NCBI GenBank assembly: GCA_035719045.1
Contig: DASTGO010000086.1
Coordinates: forward strand, 1-19,740
DNA from: DASTGO01 sp035719045
Lineage (GTDB): Bacteria > Actinomycetota > Actinomycetes > Actinomycetales > Kineosporiaceae
Direction: 5' to 3'
DNA length: 19,740 nucleotides
The notes beneath the pieces are model-generated. The model was not told the DNA's origin. It saw only the letters and a program-made list of their open reading frames with translations, and did no database searches. The position numbers were made by a program, and so were the translations under genes. This document shows, piece by piece, positions 1-6,534 of this stretch; the stretch's first letter is position 1, and every line of letters starts with the position of its first letter.

Positions 1-204
1 ATCGACCTGATCGGGACGATCGGCCGGCCCGTGCTCGCCGACCCCCTACCGGCCCGCCGGGCCCGCTACAGCGCCCGCAAGGTCAAATCCCCGATCTCCC
101 GCTACCACGCCCGACCTTCCGACGACACCCGACCCCTGGTCGCCACCGGCATCACCACCGTGACCACCCAGATCCAGCCCGCCGACCCGGACGGGAACGG
201 CTGA
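1..204 (+). CDS. IS4-like transposase, C-terminal fragment (5' end outside window)
   Basis: Frame 1 is open from the first base to a TGA at 202-204 and gives 67 residues. The stretch LPARRARYSARKVKSPISRY followed by a short Pro/Thr-rich tail resembles, from memory, the C-terminus of actinobacterial IS4-type DDE transposases, which end in a basic RKVKSPxSRY segment. No catalytic residues are visible because the body of the protein lies upstream of the window. Whether the element is intact cannot be judged. The identification rests on one motif and is moderate. It marks the left edge of the window as a likely insertion site. Confidence 0.55.
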   Translation: MDLIGTIGRPVLADPLPARRARYSARKVKSPISRYHARPSDDTRPLVATGITTVTTQIQPADPDGNG

Positions 205-210
205 CTCCCG

Positions 211-252
211 CATCACGATCGGCACGACGGCCATCATGATCGGCACGTCGGT
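211..252. repeat. Two tandem 21-bp repeats
   Basis: Two adjacent 21-bp units (211-231 and 232-252) share 18 of 21 positions. Both contain the core GATCGGCACG. They begin 7 bp after the transposase stop codon and the next bases (CATC) start a third, truncated unit. They could belong to the end of the insertion element or be a local slippage duplication. No gene overlaps them. Confidence 0.6.
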
Positions 253-305
253 CATCCCCGCAGCCGTTCCAGGCTCCCGCGGCGCCGGCCCACCCCGTCC
301 TCCGC

Positions 306-336
306 TTGTGGGTCATTTCGGTGCGATCAATAGAGT
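306..336 (+). promoter_or_regulatory. Candidate promoter for the NmrA-like gene
   Basis: TTGTGG (306-311) and TAGAGT (331-336) are separated by 19 bp. The -10 box fits the actinobacterial TANNNT pattern. Transcription would start near 343 and leave a leader of about 85 nt before the ATG at 430. The spacer is longer than the preferred 17-18 bp, so this is only a candidate. Confidence 0.35.
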
Positions 337-429
337 TCAGGCCATCAGGGCGAACCGCCGCGAACGGGGAGGGACACCGCTGCGGTGGCGCAGGCCATGG
401 TGCGAGGCGAGAACTGAGGAGCTTGCTCA

Positions 430-1362
430 ATGACGATCATCGTGACCGGTGGTTCGGGGCAGTATGCGCGGCTGGCGGTACGCCATCTGTTGCACCGGGT
501 CCCGGCCGGCGAACTGGTGGTGACGACGCGCCGCCCGGAGGTGCTGGACGACCTGGCGGAGCGCGGCGTACAGGTCCGCCGGGCCGACTTCTCCGAGCCG
601 GAGTCACTGCCGTCTGCGTTCGCCGGCGGCACGAAGATGCTGCTGATCAGCACGACGCAGGTCGGTCAGCGCGTGGCGCAGCACACCCAGGCGATCCGGG
701 CAGCGGTCGATGCCGGTGTGCAGCACATCGCGTACACCTCCTTCATCGGCGCAGGCGCTGGAGGTGATTCCGCGGATCGCGCGATGGTGGTGGTCGACCA
801 CGCCGGTACCGAAGAGGTGCTGCGGGCGTCGGGCGCGGCCTACACCTTCCTGCGGGACGGTCAGTACGCCGAGGCTGTCTCCGACGTGATCGCCCCGCGG
901 GTGCTCGCGGAAGGTCTGTGGGCCGCCGCGGCCGGCGACGGCCAGGTCGCTTTCGTCTCCCGCGAGGACTGCGCCGCCTGCGGAGCGCAGGTCCTGCTCA
1001 GTTCCGGTCACGAGAACAAGGCCTACGACATCACGGGTCCGCAGTTGCTGTCCTTCCGGGATGCTGCCGCCCTGGTGTCCGAGATCGGCGGGCGCCCGGT
1101 GGACTACGCCGTGATCTCCGACGAGCAGTTGTACGCGGCGTTCGACGCGATGGGTGTCCCGCGTCGGCCGGTGGAGGACCCGAACGTCCCGATCCCCTGG
1201 TGCAGCGACGACATGGTGTCGTTCGAACGGGCCATCCGGGAGGGGCAACTGGCAGTACTCAGCGACGACGTCCGCACCATCCTCGGGCGGGCTCCCCGCT
1301 CCCTCGCCGAGGTCCTGCGGGACCGGTTCACCGAACCCGCCACCACGGCGTCCGGCGCCTGA
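430..1362 (+). CDS. NmrA/QorB-like NAD(P)-binding protein (atypical SDR)
   Basis: A 310-residue protein, the usual length for NmrA-like atypical short-chain dehydrogenases such as the quinone oxidoreductase QorB. The N-terminus is a beta strand followed by the dinucleotide motif TGGSGQYA (residues 6-13), a GxxGxxA variant of the usual GxxGxxG. Further family marks are LLISTTQVGQRVAQH around residues 71-85, then HIAYTSF, and later TFLRDGQYAE. The N-terminal half binds NAD(P)H; the C-terminal half is the variable substrate region. Likely role: soluble NAD(P)H-dependent reductase or redox sensor, substrate unknown. The ATG at 430 is supported by GAGGAG at 416-421, 8 nt upstream. It is a single-gene unit with its own candidate promoter and a strong hairpin after the stop. 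Family assignment is firm; the reaction is not. Confidence 0.88.
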   Translation: MTIIVTGGSGQYARLAVRHLLHRVPAGELVVTTRRPEVLDDLAERGVQVRRADFSEPESLPSAFAGGTKMLLISTTQVGQRVAQHTQAIRAAVDAGVQHIAYTSFIGAGAGGDSADRAMVVVDHAGTEEVLRASGAAYTFLRDGQYAEAVSDVIAPRVLAEGLWAAAAGDGQVAFVSREDCAACGAQVLLSSGHENKAYDITGPQLLSFRDAAALVSEIGGRPVDYAVISDEQLYAAFDAMGVPRRPVEDPNVPIPWCSDDMVSFERAIREGQLAVLSDDVRTILGRAPRSLAEVLRDRFTEPATTASGA

Positions 1363-1388
1363 CTGGCCGTCGGGCCCCTGACGGACCA

Positions 1389-1428
1389 CGGGGTGGCGCG
1401 GTCGACGACCTCCGGCCGCGCCACCCCG
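1389..1428 (+). terminator. Strong stem-loop after the NmrA-like gene
   Basis: Bases 1389-1401 and 1416-1428 form a perfect 13-bp GC-rich stem (left arm CGGGGTGGCGCGG). It extends inward by a T-G wobble and two more pairs to leave an 8-nt loop (1405-1412). The hairpin begins 27 bp after the stop codon. There is no T-run, which is common for actinobacterial terminators. It probably ends the 430-1362 transcript and shields the conservon from read-through. Confidence 0.65.
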
Positions 1429-1634
1429 ATCACGCCGTCCGTCCCGGCCTGCTGCTCCCATCCTCCGCTCCCCGGCCGGCCGGGCCTCTCGACCGAACCT
1501 CCCGATCGAGTTCGGGCACCCTGACCGACGCGGTGAGCCTGTCCGCGTTTCGCCAAGATCACAGCGTCGTTACAGATGACAGGGGCTGTGCCGATCGAAG
1601 CGAAGCCTGACATCGGCGAACTCTCGCCAGGAAC

Positions 1635-1640
1635 TATGCT
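1635..1640 (+). promoter_or_regulatory. Candidate -10 box of the conservon operon
   Basis: TATGCT fits the TANNNT consensus and is the best such hexamer in 1429-1757. No good -35 lies at 17-18 bp; CTGACA at 1607-1612 is 22 bp away. Transcription would begin near 1647, immediately before the palindrome at 1649-1669, leaving a leader of about 110 nt. The rest of the 1363-1757 gap holds only the hairpin at 1389-1428, this box, the palindrome and the ribosome binding site. Confidence 0.3.
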
Positions 1641-1648
1641 CGCTACCG

Positions 1649-1669
1649 GCATGGCAGGAAATGCCATGC
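1649..1669. promoter_or_regulatory. Perfect 8-bp-arm palindrome upstream of cvnA
   Basis: GCATGGCA (1649-1656) and its exact reverse complement TGCCATGC (1662-1669) flank the 5-bp spacer GGAAA. It sits just downstream of the candidate -10 box and about 90 bp before the cvnA start. That position suits either an operator for a dimeric repressor or a small hairpin in the 5' leader. The sequence shows the palindrome; the function is inferred. Confidence 0.55.
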
Positions 1670-1740
1670 ACTATCACTCGTTGTGTGTTAACGGTCATTT
1701 TCGGTGATTGCCGTCAAGTGCAGTGCTCGCCGTCAAGCGC

Positions 1741-1748
1741 AAAGGGGG
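1741..1748 (+). promoter_or_regulatory. Ribosome binding site that fixes the cvnA start
   Basis: AAAGGGGG ends 9 nt before the GTG at 1758. The in-frame GTG at 1704 has no comparable Shine-Dalgarno sequence and would add 18 residues with no family match, so 1758 is preferred. Confidence 0.65.
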
Positions 1749-1757
1749 CCACATCTC

Positions 1758-4292
1758 GTGGCAGTCACCACGACTCGGACGTGGCCGGGACGACGCGGCA
1801 TCCGTGTCCGCATCCTCGCGATCGCGTGGATCCCCAGTCTGCTTCTCCTGGCAGGCGGGATCGCCGTCTCGGCCGTCCTCGCCTACCAGGGCACCCAGAT
1901 CGCCAGGTTCACCGACCGGTTCAACGCCGACACTCCGGGGGTCCTGACGTTCTCCCAGGCGTTGATGACGGAACGCCGGGCCTCCGTCGTGTACCTGGCC
2001 GATCCCACGCACAACCGGGCGGCGGTGGACGCCGCGCGTCGTGACCTGGACGCCATCGCCGGCCCGGTGCTGGCCGCCACCCAGCAGCGGGCGGCCACTG
2101 ACCCCGAGGTCTACTCGCAACTCGTCACTGACGGCACCCGATCACTCAAGGAACTGCCGGCCATACGGCAGCGGATCGACGCCCAGCAGGCCGGGCTGCT
2201 GGAGGTGGAGGACTTCTACTCCGAAGCCCTCGACGCCGTCGCCACCTCCCTGCACCTGATCGCCGGTGCCGAGCCCGTGCCCCAGGCGGCCGTCTCGTTG
2301 GCCGGCATCGTCTCTCTGTTCAAGGCCAACAGCATCTACCTCCAGGCCGATGAACTCGCCCTGGCCGCGTCCATGGGTCCCGGGCTGTCACAGGCCGAGT
2401 TCTCCCGGTACGCGCAGGCCCTCGGCGGCCAGCGCGCGTTGCTCGACGAAGCGCGGGTGTCCCTCGACACGGCCGGCGCCGTCCGCCTGGACCAGTTGCG
2501 CAAGAGCCCGGCCTGGCAGCGGCTGGAGGCCGTGCACAACACGATCCTGCTGCGTGGCCCCAGCCGTGGCGGACCGACGCAGGCAGCTCCGGGGCCGGCG
2601 GCCGACGCCTCCGGGGCGATGACGGTGCCGGACCGGACCACGCGCCAGACCCGGTCGGGTCGACAGGCCGCCGCCTCCGGCGTGCCGTCGGCCGGGGCGA
2701 CGGTTGCGGCGGAGGGTGCGACGGGCACGCTGCCCAACCCCGCCGCCTGGAACGCGGACATGGTGACGGCCCTGCAGGGTCTCGGCGGTATCGGCACGGG
2801 TGCCGCACAGCGTGCGACGGCGCTGTCCCGCGACGCCGGGCAGTCACAGTTGGAACAGGCCGCCACGGTGGGGGCGGTGCTGCTGGTCATCGGGGTACTG
2901 GTGCTGCTGGTGACCACGTGGACATCCGGCCGACTGATCGGCCGGCTGCGTCGTCTGCGCGAGGAGACCCTGCTGCTGTCCCGGCAGCGGCTGCCCGGCA
3001 TCGTGACCCGACTGCGCCAGGGCGAGCAGGTCGACGTCGCGGCGGAGGTGAGCCCCCTGGACCTCGGCGACGACGAGATCGGCCAGGTCGCCCATGCGTT
3101 CAACCAGGCACAGGAGACGGCGATCGCCGCCGCCGTGGGCGAGGCCGAGGCGCGTGCCGGGTTGCGGACGGTGTTCATCAACATCGCCCACCGCAGCCAG
3201 AGCATCGTGCACCGTCAGCTGAACCTGCTCGACCAGGCGGAACGATCGCAGGAGGACCCCGACCAGCTCGCCCTGCTGTTCGAGCTGGACCACCTGACCA
3301 CCCGTGCCCGCCGCAACGCCGAGAACCTCATCCTTCTCGGGGGCGGCCAGGCCGGACGGCAGTGGCGCAACCCGGTCCCGTTGGTCCAGGTGGTCCGGGG
3401 CGCGATCAGCGAGGCCCGGGACTACGTCCGGGTGTCCCTGGGGGTGCTGCCGCAGGTGAACGTCGTCGGCGGCGCCGTGGCGGACATCGTCCACCTGCTG
3501 GCGGAACTGGTGGACAACGCGACCACCTTCTCCCCGCCGACCTCCCGGGTGGAGGTGCGCGGCAACGCCGCCGGGCGCGGCATCGTCCTGGAGGTCGAGG
3601 ACCAGGGGCTCGGCATCGAACCCGAACAGCTGGAACACCTCAACAAGTTGCTGCACCAGCCGCCGGACTTCCAGGCGATGGCCTTGGCCGACGAACCTCG
3701 GTTGGGCATCTTCGTGGTGGCGCAGCTCGCGGCCCGCCAGGGGATCCGGGTCACCCTCACCCCCTCCCCGGCGTACGGCGGTACCAGGGCGGTCATCCTC
3801 ATCCCGTCGGACATCGTCGCCACCATCGACCTGGATTCACCGTCCGCAGCGGAAACCACGACCGTCGAGCCGGTTTCGCTCGCACCTGGGCGGATCGCCG
3901 AGTACGCACCGTCCGGGGCCGTCGTGCCGGGCGTTGCCCCTCCGGACGCCTCGCTGCCTCACCGGCAAGCACCATGGCACGCCGACCCGGCCGTGATCCC
4001 CTCGGCGGATGCGCAGCCGCAGGCCCTGACCTCCGGTGGGGCACGTGACTCACACCCGGGTGAAGAGCCGTACGGCGGCAGCGAGCCTGCTGACGAGGAC
4101 CGCCCACCGCTGCCACGGCGCGCACGGCAGACCCACCTCGTTCCGCACCTGCGCACCCCCTCGACGGCAGACCTGTCGCCGGATGCTCAACCACCGGCGG
4201 AACTGGACCCCGAGGTGGCACGCCAACGGCTGGGCGCCTTCCAGCGCGGGACCCGCCGGGCACGCGCGGACGAGCAGCCGCCCGAAGGATGA
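1758..4292 (+). CDS. cvnA: Conservon sensor kinase-like protein CvnA (NIT-HAMP-HATPase)
   Basis: An 844-residue membrane protein starting at GTG 1758. A short basic N-terminus leads into TM1 (about 18-43). A large extracytoplasmic region (about 50-365) fits the nitrate/nitrite-sensing NIT domain and ends in a Pro/Ala/Gly/Thr-rich low-complexity stretch (about 275-335). TM2 (about 368-392) and HAMP (to about 450) follow. A helical dimerisation region contains NIAHRSQSIVHRQLNLLD with His478 in the position of a histidine-kinase H-box. The ATPase domain has an N-box (ELVDN, 583-587), G1 (DQGLG, from Asp615) and G2 (LGIFVVAQLAARQG, from 649). The last 150 residues are Pro-rich and disordered. CvnA is the first protein of the actinobacterial conservon, which lacks a response regulator and passes signals to the following three proteins. 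Whether it phosphorylates anything is unknown. Confidence 0.9.
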   Translation: MAVTTTRTWPGRRGIRVRILAIAWIPSLLLLAGGIAVSAVLAYQGTQIARFTDRFNADTPGVLTFSQALMTERRASVVYLADPTHNRAAVDAARRDLDAIAGPVLAATQQRAATDPEVYSQLVTDGTRSLKELPAIRQRIDAQQAGLLEVEDFYSEALDAVATSLHLIAGAEPVPQAAVSLAGIVSLFKANSIYLQADELALAASMGPGLSQAEFSRYAQALGGQRALLDEARVSLDTAGAVRLDQLRKSPAWQRLEAVHNTILLRGPSRGGPTQAAPGPAADASGAMTVPDRTTRQTRSGRQAAASGVPSAGATVAAEGATGTLPNPAAWNADMVTALQGLGGIGTGAAQRATALSRDAGQSQLEQAATVGAVLLVIGVLVLLVTTWTSGRLIGRLRRLREETLLLSRQRLPGIVTRLRQGEQVDVAAEVSPLDLGDDEIGQVAHAFNQAQETAIAAAVGEAEARAGLRTVFINIAHRSQSIVHRQLNLLDQAERSQEDPDQLALLFELDHLTTRARRNAENLILLGGGQAGRQWRNPVPLVQVVRGAISEARDYVRVSLGVLPQVNVVGGAVADIVHLLAELVDNATTFSPPTSRVEVRGNAAGRGIVLEVEDQGLGIEPEQLEHLNKLLHQPPDFQAMALADEPRLGIFVVAQLAARQGIRVTLTPSPAYGGTRAVILIPSDIVATIDLDSPSAAETTTVEPVSLAPGRIAEYAPSGAVVPGVAPPDASLPHRQAPWHADPAVIPSADAQPQALTSGGARDSHPGEEPYGGSEPADEDRPPLPRRARQTHLVPHLRTPSTADLSPDAQPPAELDPEVARQRLGAFQRGTRRARADEQPPEG

Positions 4293-4331
4293 GTACGGGC
4301 CGGCAGGAACGATCGACGTGATGGCGCTGAT

Positions 4332-4339
4332 GGGAAGGA
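4332..4339 (+). promoter_or_regulatory. Ribosome binding site that fixes the cvnB start
   Basis: GGGAAGGA lies 5 nt upstream of the ATG at 4345. The frame is open further upstream to 4036, overlapping cvnA out of frame, but this site and the family's usual N-terminus select 4345. Confidence 0.6.
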
Positions 4340-4344
4340 ACGAC

Positions 4345-4773
4345 ATGAAGGACGGCATCCACGAAGGTGGCCTCGGCTGGCTTCTGGACGACCTGTTGCG
4401 CAGGCTTCCCGGGGCCGATCGCGCCATTGTCCTGTCCGCGGACGGCCTGCTGATCGGCCGGTCCAGCAACATCAGCCGCGACGACGCCGACCAGCTCTCG
4501 GCCGTGGCATCGGGATTCCAGAGCCTGTCCCGCAGCACCGGACGTCACTTCGGTGGGGGCGACGTCCGCCAGACGGTGGTCGAGATGGAGAACTCGTTCC
4601 TCGTCGTCACCGCGGCCGGCACTGCGGCCTACCTGGCCCTGCTCGCCGGGGTGGACGCCGACATGGGCATGGTCGCCTATGAGATGAACCTCCTCGTCAG
4701 ACAGGTCGGGACCTACTTGAGCTCTCGCCCCCGCGGTGACGTCCAACTGGCGGAGACCGGTCGAGACTTGTGA
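4345..4773 (+). CDS. cvnB: Roadblock/LC7-domain protein CvnB
   Basis: A 142-residue protein, typical of actinobacterial roadblock/LC7 proteins. It begins with GLGWLLDDLLRRLPGADRAI, followed by the conserved VLSADGLLIGRS strand-turn and the C-terminal VVEMENSFLVV segment. The fold is MglB-like and acts as a regulator or activator of Ras-like GTPases; in the conservon it is thought to work on CvnD and to bind CvnA. It is soluble, probably membrane-associated through its partners. It starts 52 bp after the cvnA stop with a good ribosome binding site. Its TGA overlaps the GTG of the next gene (GTGA, 4770-4773), so translation of the two is coupled. Confidence 0.92.
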   Translation: MKDGIHEGGLGWLLDDLLRRLPGADRAIVLSADGLLIGRSSNISRDDADQLSAVASGFQSLSRSTGRHFGGGDVRQTVVEMENSFLVVTAAGTAAYLALLAGVDADMGMVAYEMNLLVRQVGTYLSSRPRGDVQLAETGRDL

Positions 4774-5135
4774 CGCCCGAGCAGGAAGCCTGGTACGACG
4801 AGGAGGCCGGCCCGCTGGTCCGCCCCTACGCCGTCACTCGTGGGCGGACCCGGGGACCGCGGGTCGAGCTGCAGATGATCACTCTCGTCGTGACCGCCCA
4901 GCGGGTCACCCGTGAGGTCGCCGGACTCCTCGGGCCGGAACACCTGCAGATCCTCTCCATGTGTGCGAACCCGACGTCGGTCGCCGAACTGTCCGCCGGG
5001 CTCGGTCTGCCACTCAGCGTGGTGAAGATCCTCATCGGCGACCTCATCGACATGAAGCTGATCAGCTTCCGCTCCGCAGCCACCCCGGACCCTCACGTAC
5101 TCCAGGCGGTACTCCATGGCATTCGTCGACTCTGA
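4770..5135 (+). CDS. cvnC: DUF742 protein CvnC
   Basis: A 121-residue protein with the DUF742 pattern: an acidic N-terminus, then GPLVRPYAVTRGRT, a basic stretch, and a winged-helix-like domain. LGPEHLQILSMCANPTSVAE and LGLPLSVVKILIGDLIDM (about residues 54-95) are the helix-turn-helix part. DUF742 proteins are invariant members of conservons and are thought to be adaptors or regulators in the membrane complex; their biochemical role is not settled. The GTG start overlaps the cvnB stop by 4 bases and has no close Shine-Dalgarno sequence, so it depends on coupling. The 3' end overlaps cvnD by 20 bp. Confidence 0.92.
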   Translation: MTPEQEAWYDEEAGPLVRPYAVTRGRTRGPRVELQMITLVVTAQRVTREVAGLLGPEHLQILSMCANPTSVAELSAGLGLPLSVVKILIGDLIDMKLISFRSAATPDPHVLQAVLHGIRRL

Positions 5136-5715
5136 ACCCGCCGTCCACGACCGTGACGCCGGTCTCGGCATCACTGCCGTCAAGGTGGTCATCGCCGGCG
5201 GCTTCGGCGTCGGCAAGACCACCCTCGTGGGCTCGATCAGCGAGATCACCCCGCTGCGCACCGAAGAACTCGTCACCGAGCTGAGCGAGGGCGTCGACAA
5301 CCTCACCGGGGTGGAGGCGAAGAGCACCACCACCGTCGCCATGGACTTCGGCCGGCTCACGCTCGGTCCAGGACTGGTCCTGTACCTGTTCGGAACACCC
5401 GGTCAGAACCGCTTCTGGTTCCTCTGGGACGAGCTTTCCTCCGGGGCCATCGGTGCCGTGGTGCTTGCCGACACCCGTCGGCTCGGGGACTGCTTTCCGG
5501 CCGTGGACTACTTCGAGGGCCGCGGTGTCCCGTTCATGGTCGGCGTGAACTGCTTCGACGGCGGGCAGCCGTACACCGTCGAGGAGGTTCGCGAGGCACT
5601 CGACCTGGACCCGCGTATCCCCGTCCGGCTCTGTGACGTCCGCCGACGCGAGTCCAGCAAGGAACTGCTGGTCACCCTCGTCGAACACGTGATCTCGATG
5701 ACGGTCACCACCTGA
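5116..5715 (+). CDS. cvnD: Conservon small GTPase CvnD
   Basis: A 199-residue ATP/GTP-binding protein. Walker A/G1 is GGFGVGKTT (residues 28-36). A threonine-rich segment KSTTTVAMDFG is the switch I region. FGTPGQNRFWFLWDEL stands for G3/switch II; the usual DxxG Asp is replaced, as in relatives. VGVNCFDG replaces the canonical NKxD. CvnD is the output GTPase of the conservon, released or recruited at the membrane depending on nucleotide state, by analogy with the Cvn9 system of Streptomyces coelicolor. The ATG at 5116 lies inside cvnC and is preceded by AGGCGG (5104-5109), 6 nt upstream. No cytochrome P450 gene follows, unlike in some conservons, so the downstream effector is not encoded here. 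Confidence 0.93.
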   Translation: MAFVDSEPAVHDRDAGLGITAVKVVIAGGFGVGKTTLVGSISEITPLRTEELVTELSEGVDNLTGVEAKSTTTVAMDFGRLTLGPGLVLYLFGTPGQNRFWFLWDELSSGAIGAVVLADTRRLGDCFPAVDYFEGRGVPFMVGVNCFDGGQPYTVEEVREALDLDPRIPVRLCDVRRRESSKELLVTLVEHVISMTVTT

Positions 5716-5831
5716 TGCCGACCACGCCCTGACCCCTGGGCCGGGGGTGCTGCGGTCCGGCGGGTTCCGGGCGGTTCACCCGGTGGCCACCTGACGTGCG
5801 TGCCCTGCGAGCGGTAGATAGCCTGGCGTTC

Positions 5832-5855
5832 GTCGACGGGATTCCGTCGGCTTTT
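5832..5855 (+). terminator. Intrinsic terminator of the conservon operon
   Basis: CGACGG (5834-5839) pairs with CCGTCG (5844-5849) around a GATT tetraloop. A T-G wobble and a G-C pair extend the stem to 5832-5851, and TTTT follows at 5852-5855. It lies about 115 bp after the cvnD stop and is oriented for the plus strand. A weaker GC hairpin lies nearer the stop at 5732-5748. Confidence 0.5.
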
Positions 5856-6534
5856 CGGAGGGGTCCAGTAGCGGGCTCGGCGTCTGCTTCTGTCCATTCG
5901 TGAGGATCCCTTTCCCGTCCATTTCCGGTTCGGTTCCGGCCGGCCTCGGCCGCAGTTCGCCGGCCTGTGCGCAGGGCCGTGCCCCCGCAGGTCGCCGGGG
6001 TGACCGGGCCAGGGTTCGGGCCGCGCCCGTGGCGGTCGGGGCTCCGGACGTTGGGCCTGGTCCGGCGCCGCCGCGACCGGGGGGGTACGACGGTGACGAC
6101 ATGTGGTGGGGGATTCGTCGCGGGAATTCGCGGTGCCGCCGCGGGAAAGCCTTGCCGAAACCATGCCGCGACCGGGATCCGCAGTCGGTGGAAATAGGTG
6201 ACGGGAGTCTGGCCCGGCGAATCTGCGCACATGTGGAATTCCGTCACGGGCGCCTCGGACGGGTGCCTTCGGGGAAGGGATTCCCGTTCTCCGGCACCGC
6301 CCCGGCGGCGGCCCGCCAGGACTTCTGAGCGCCACGGTGATACCGGGAGGGGAGCGCTCAGGAGGCGGTTCACGGTAGCCGTGGACCGCATCGGGGGGAG
6401 GGCGGCGTGCGGCTGGGATGCCAGCGGGTCCAGTCGCACGCCGCTCCTGTCGGCCCGCGGCAGGCGGCCCGGGCGCGGGAACTCCGCGAGGGTGTTGCCG
6501 AGCGGCGCCACCGCGACCCCGGCCAGGACGATGG
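5856..6534. other. Intergenic region between convergent operons, no supported gene
   Basis: All six frames have open stretches, but their translations are Arg/Pro/Gly-rich, lack a Shine-Dalgarno sequence at any start and match no family I know. The composition is less GC-biased than the neighbouring genes, with AT-richer patches near 5880-5930 and 6190-6240. The one clear structure is the nested inverted repeat at 6325-6361. Confidence 0.5.
6325..6361. repeat. Nested inverted repeat downstream of the diguanylate cyclase gene
   Basis: CTGAGCGC (6325-6332) and its exact complement GCGCTCAG (6354-6361) enclose a smaller hairpin, CGGT/ACCG (6335-6338 and 6342-6345) with a GAT loop. No T-run follows on either strand. 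It lies about 170 bp beyond the stop of the minus-strand cyclase gene. It may be a terminator, an RNA structure or a protein site. Confidence 0.45.

Noticed and set aside
1704..1757. Upstream GTG extension of cvnA by 18 residues
   Set aside because: No ribosome binding site at 1704, whereas AAAGGGGG stands 9 nt before GTG 1758. The added residues do not resemble CvnA N-termini.
1661..2044. A 127-codon plus-strand frame starting inside the palindrome upstream of cvnA
   Set aside because: It overlaps the N-terminus of cvnA in another frame, has no Shine-Dalgarno sequence and gives no recognisable protein.
6325..6361. c-di-GMP riboswitch controlling the cyclase gene
   Set aside because: The structure lies downstream of the cyclase stop, not in its leader, and shows none of the conserved GEMM riboswitch sequence elements.
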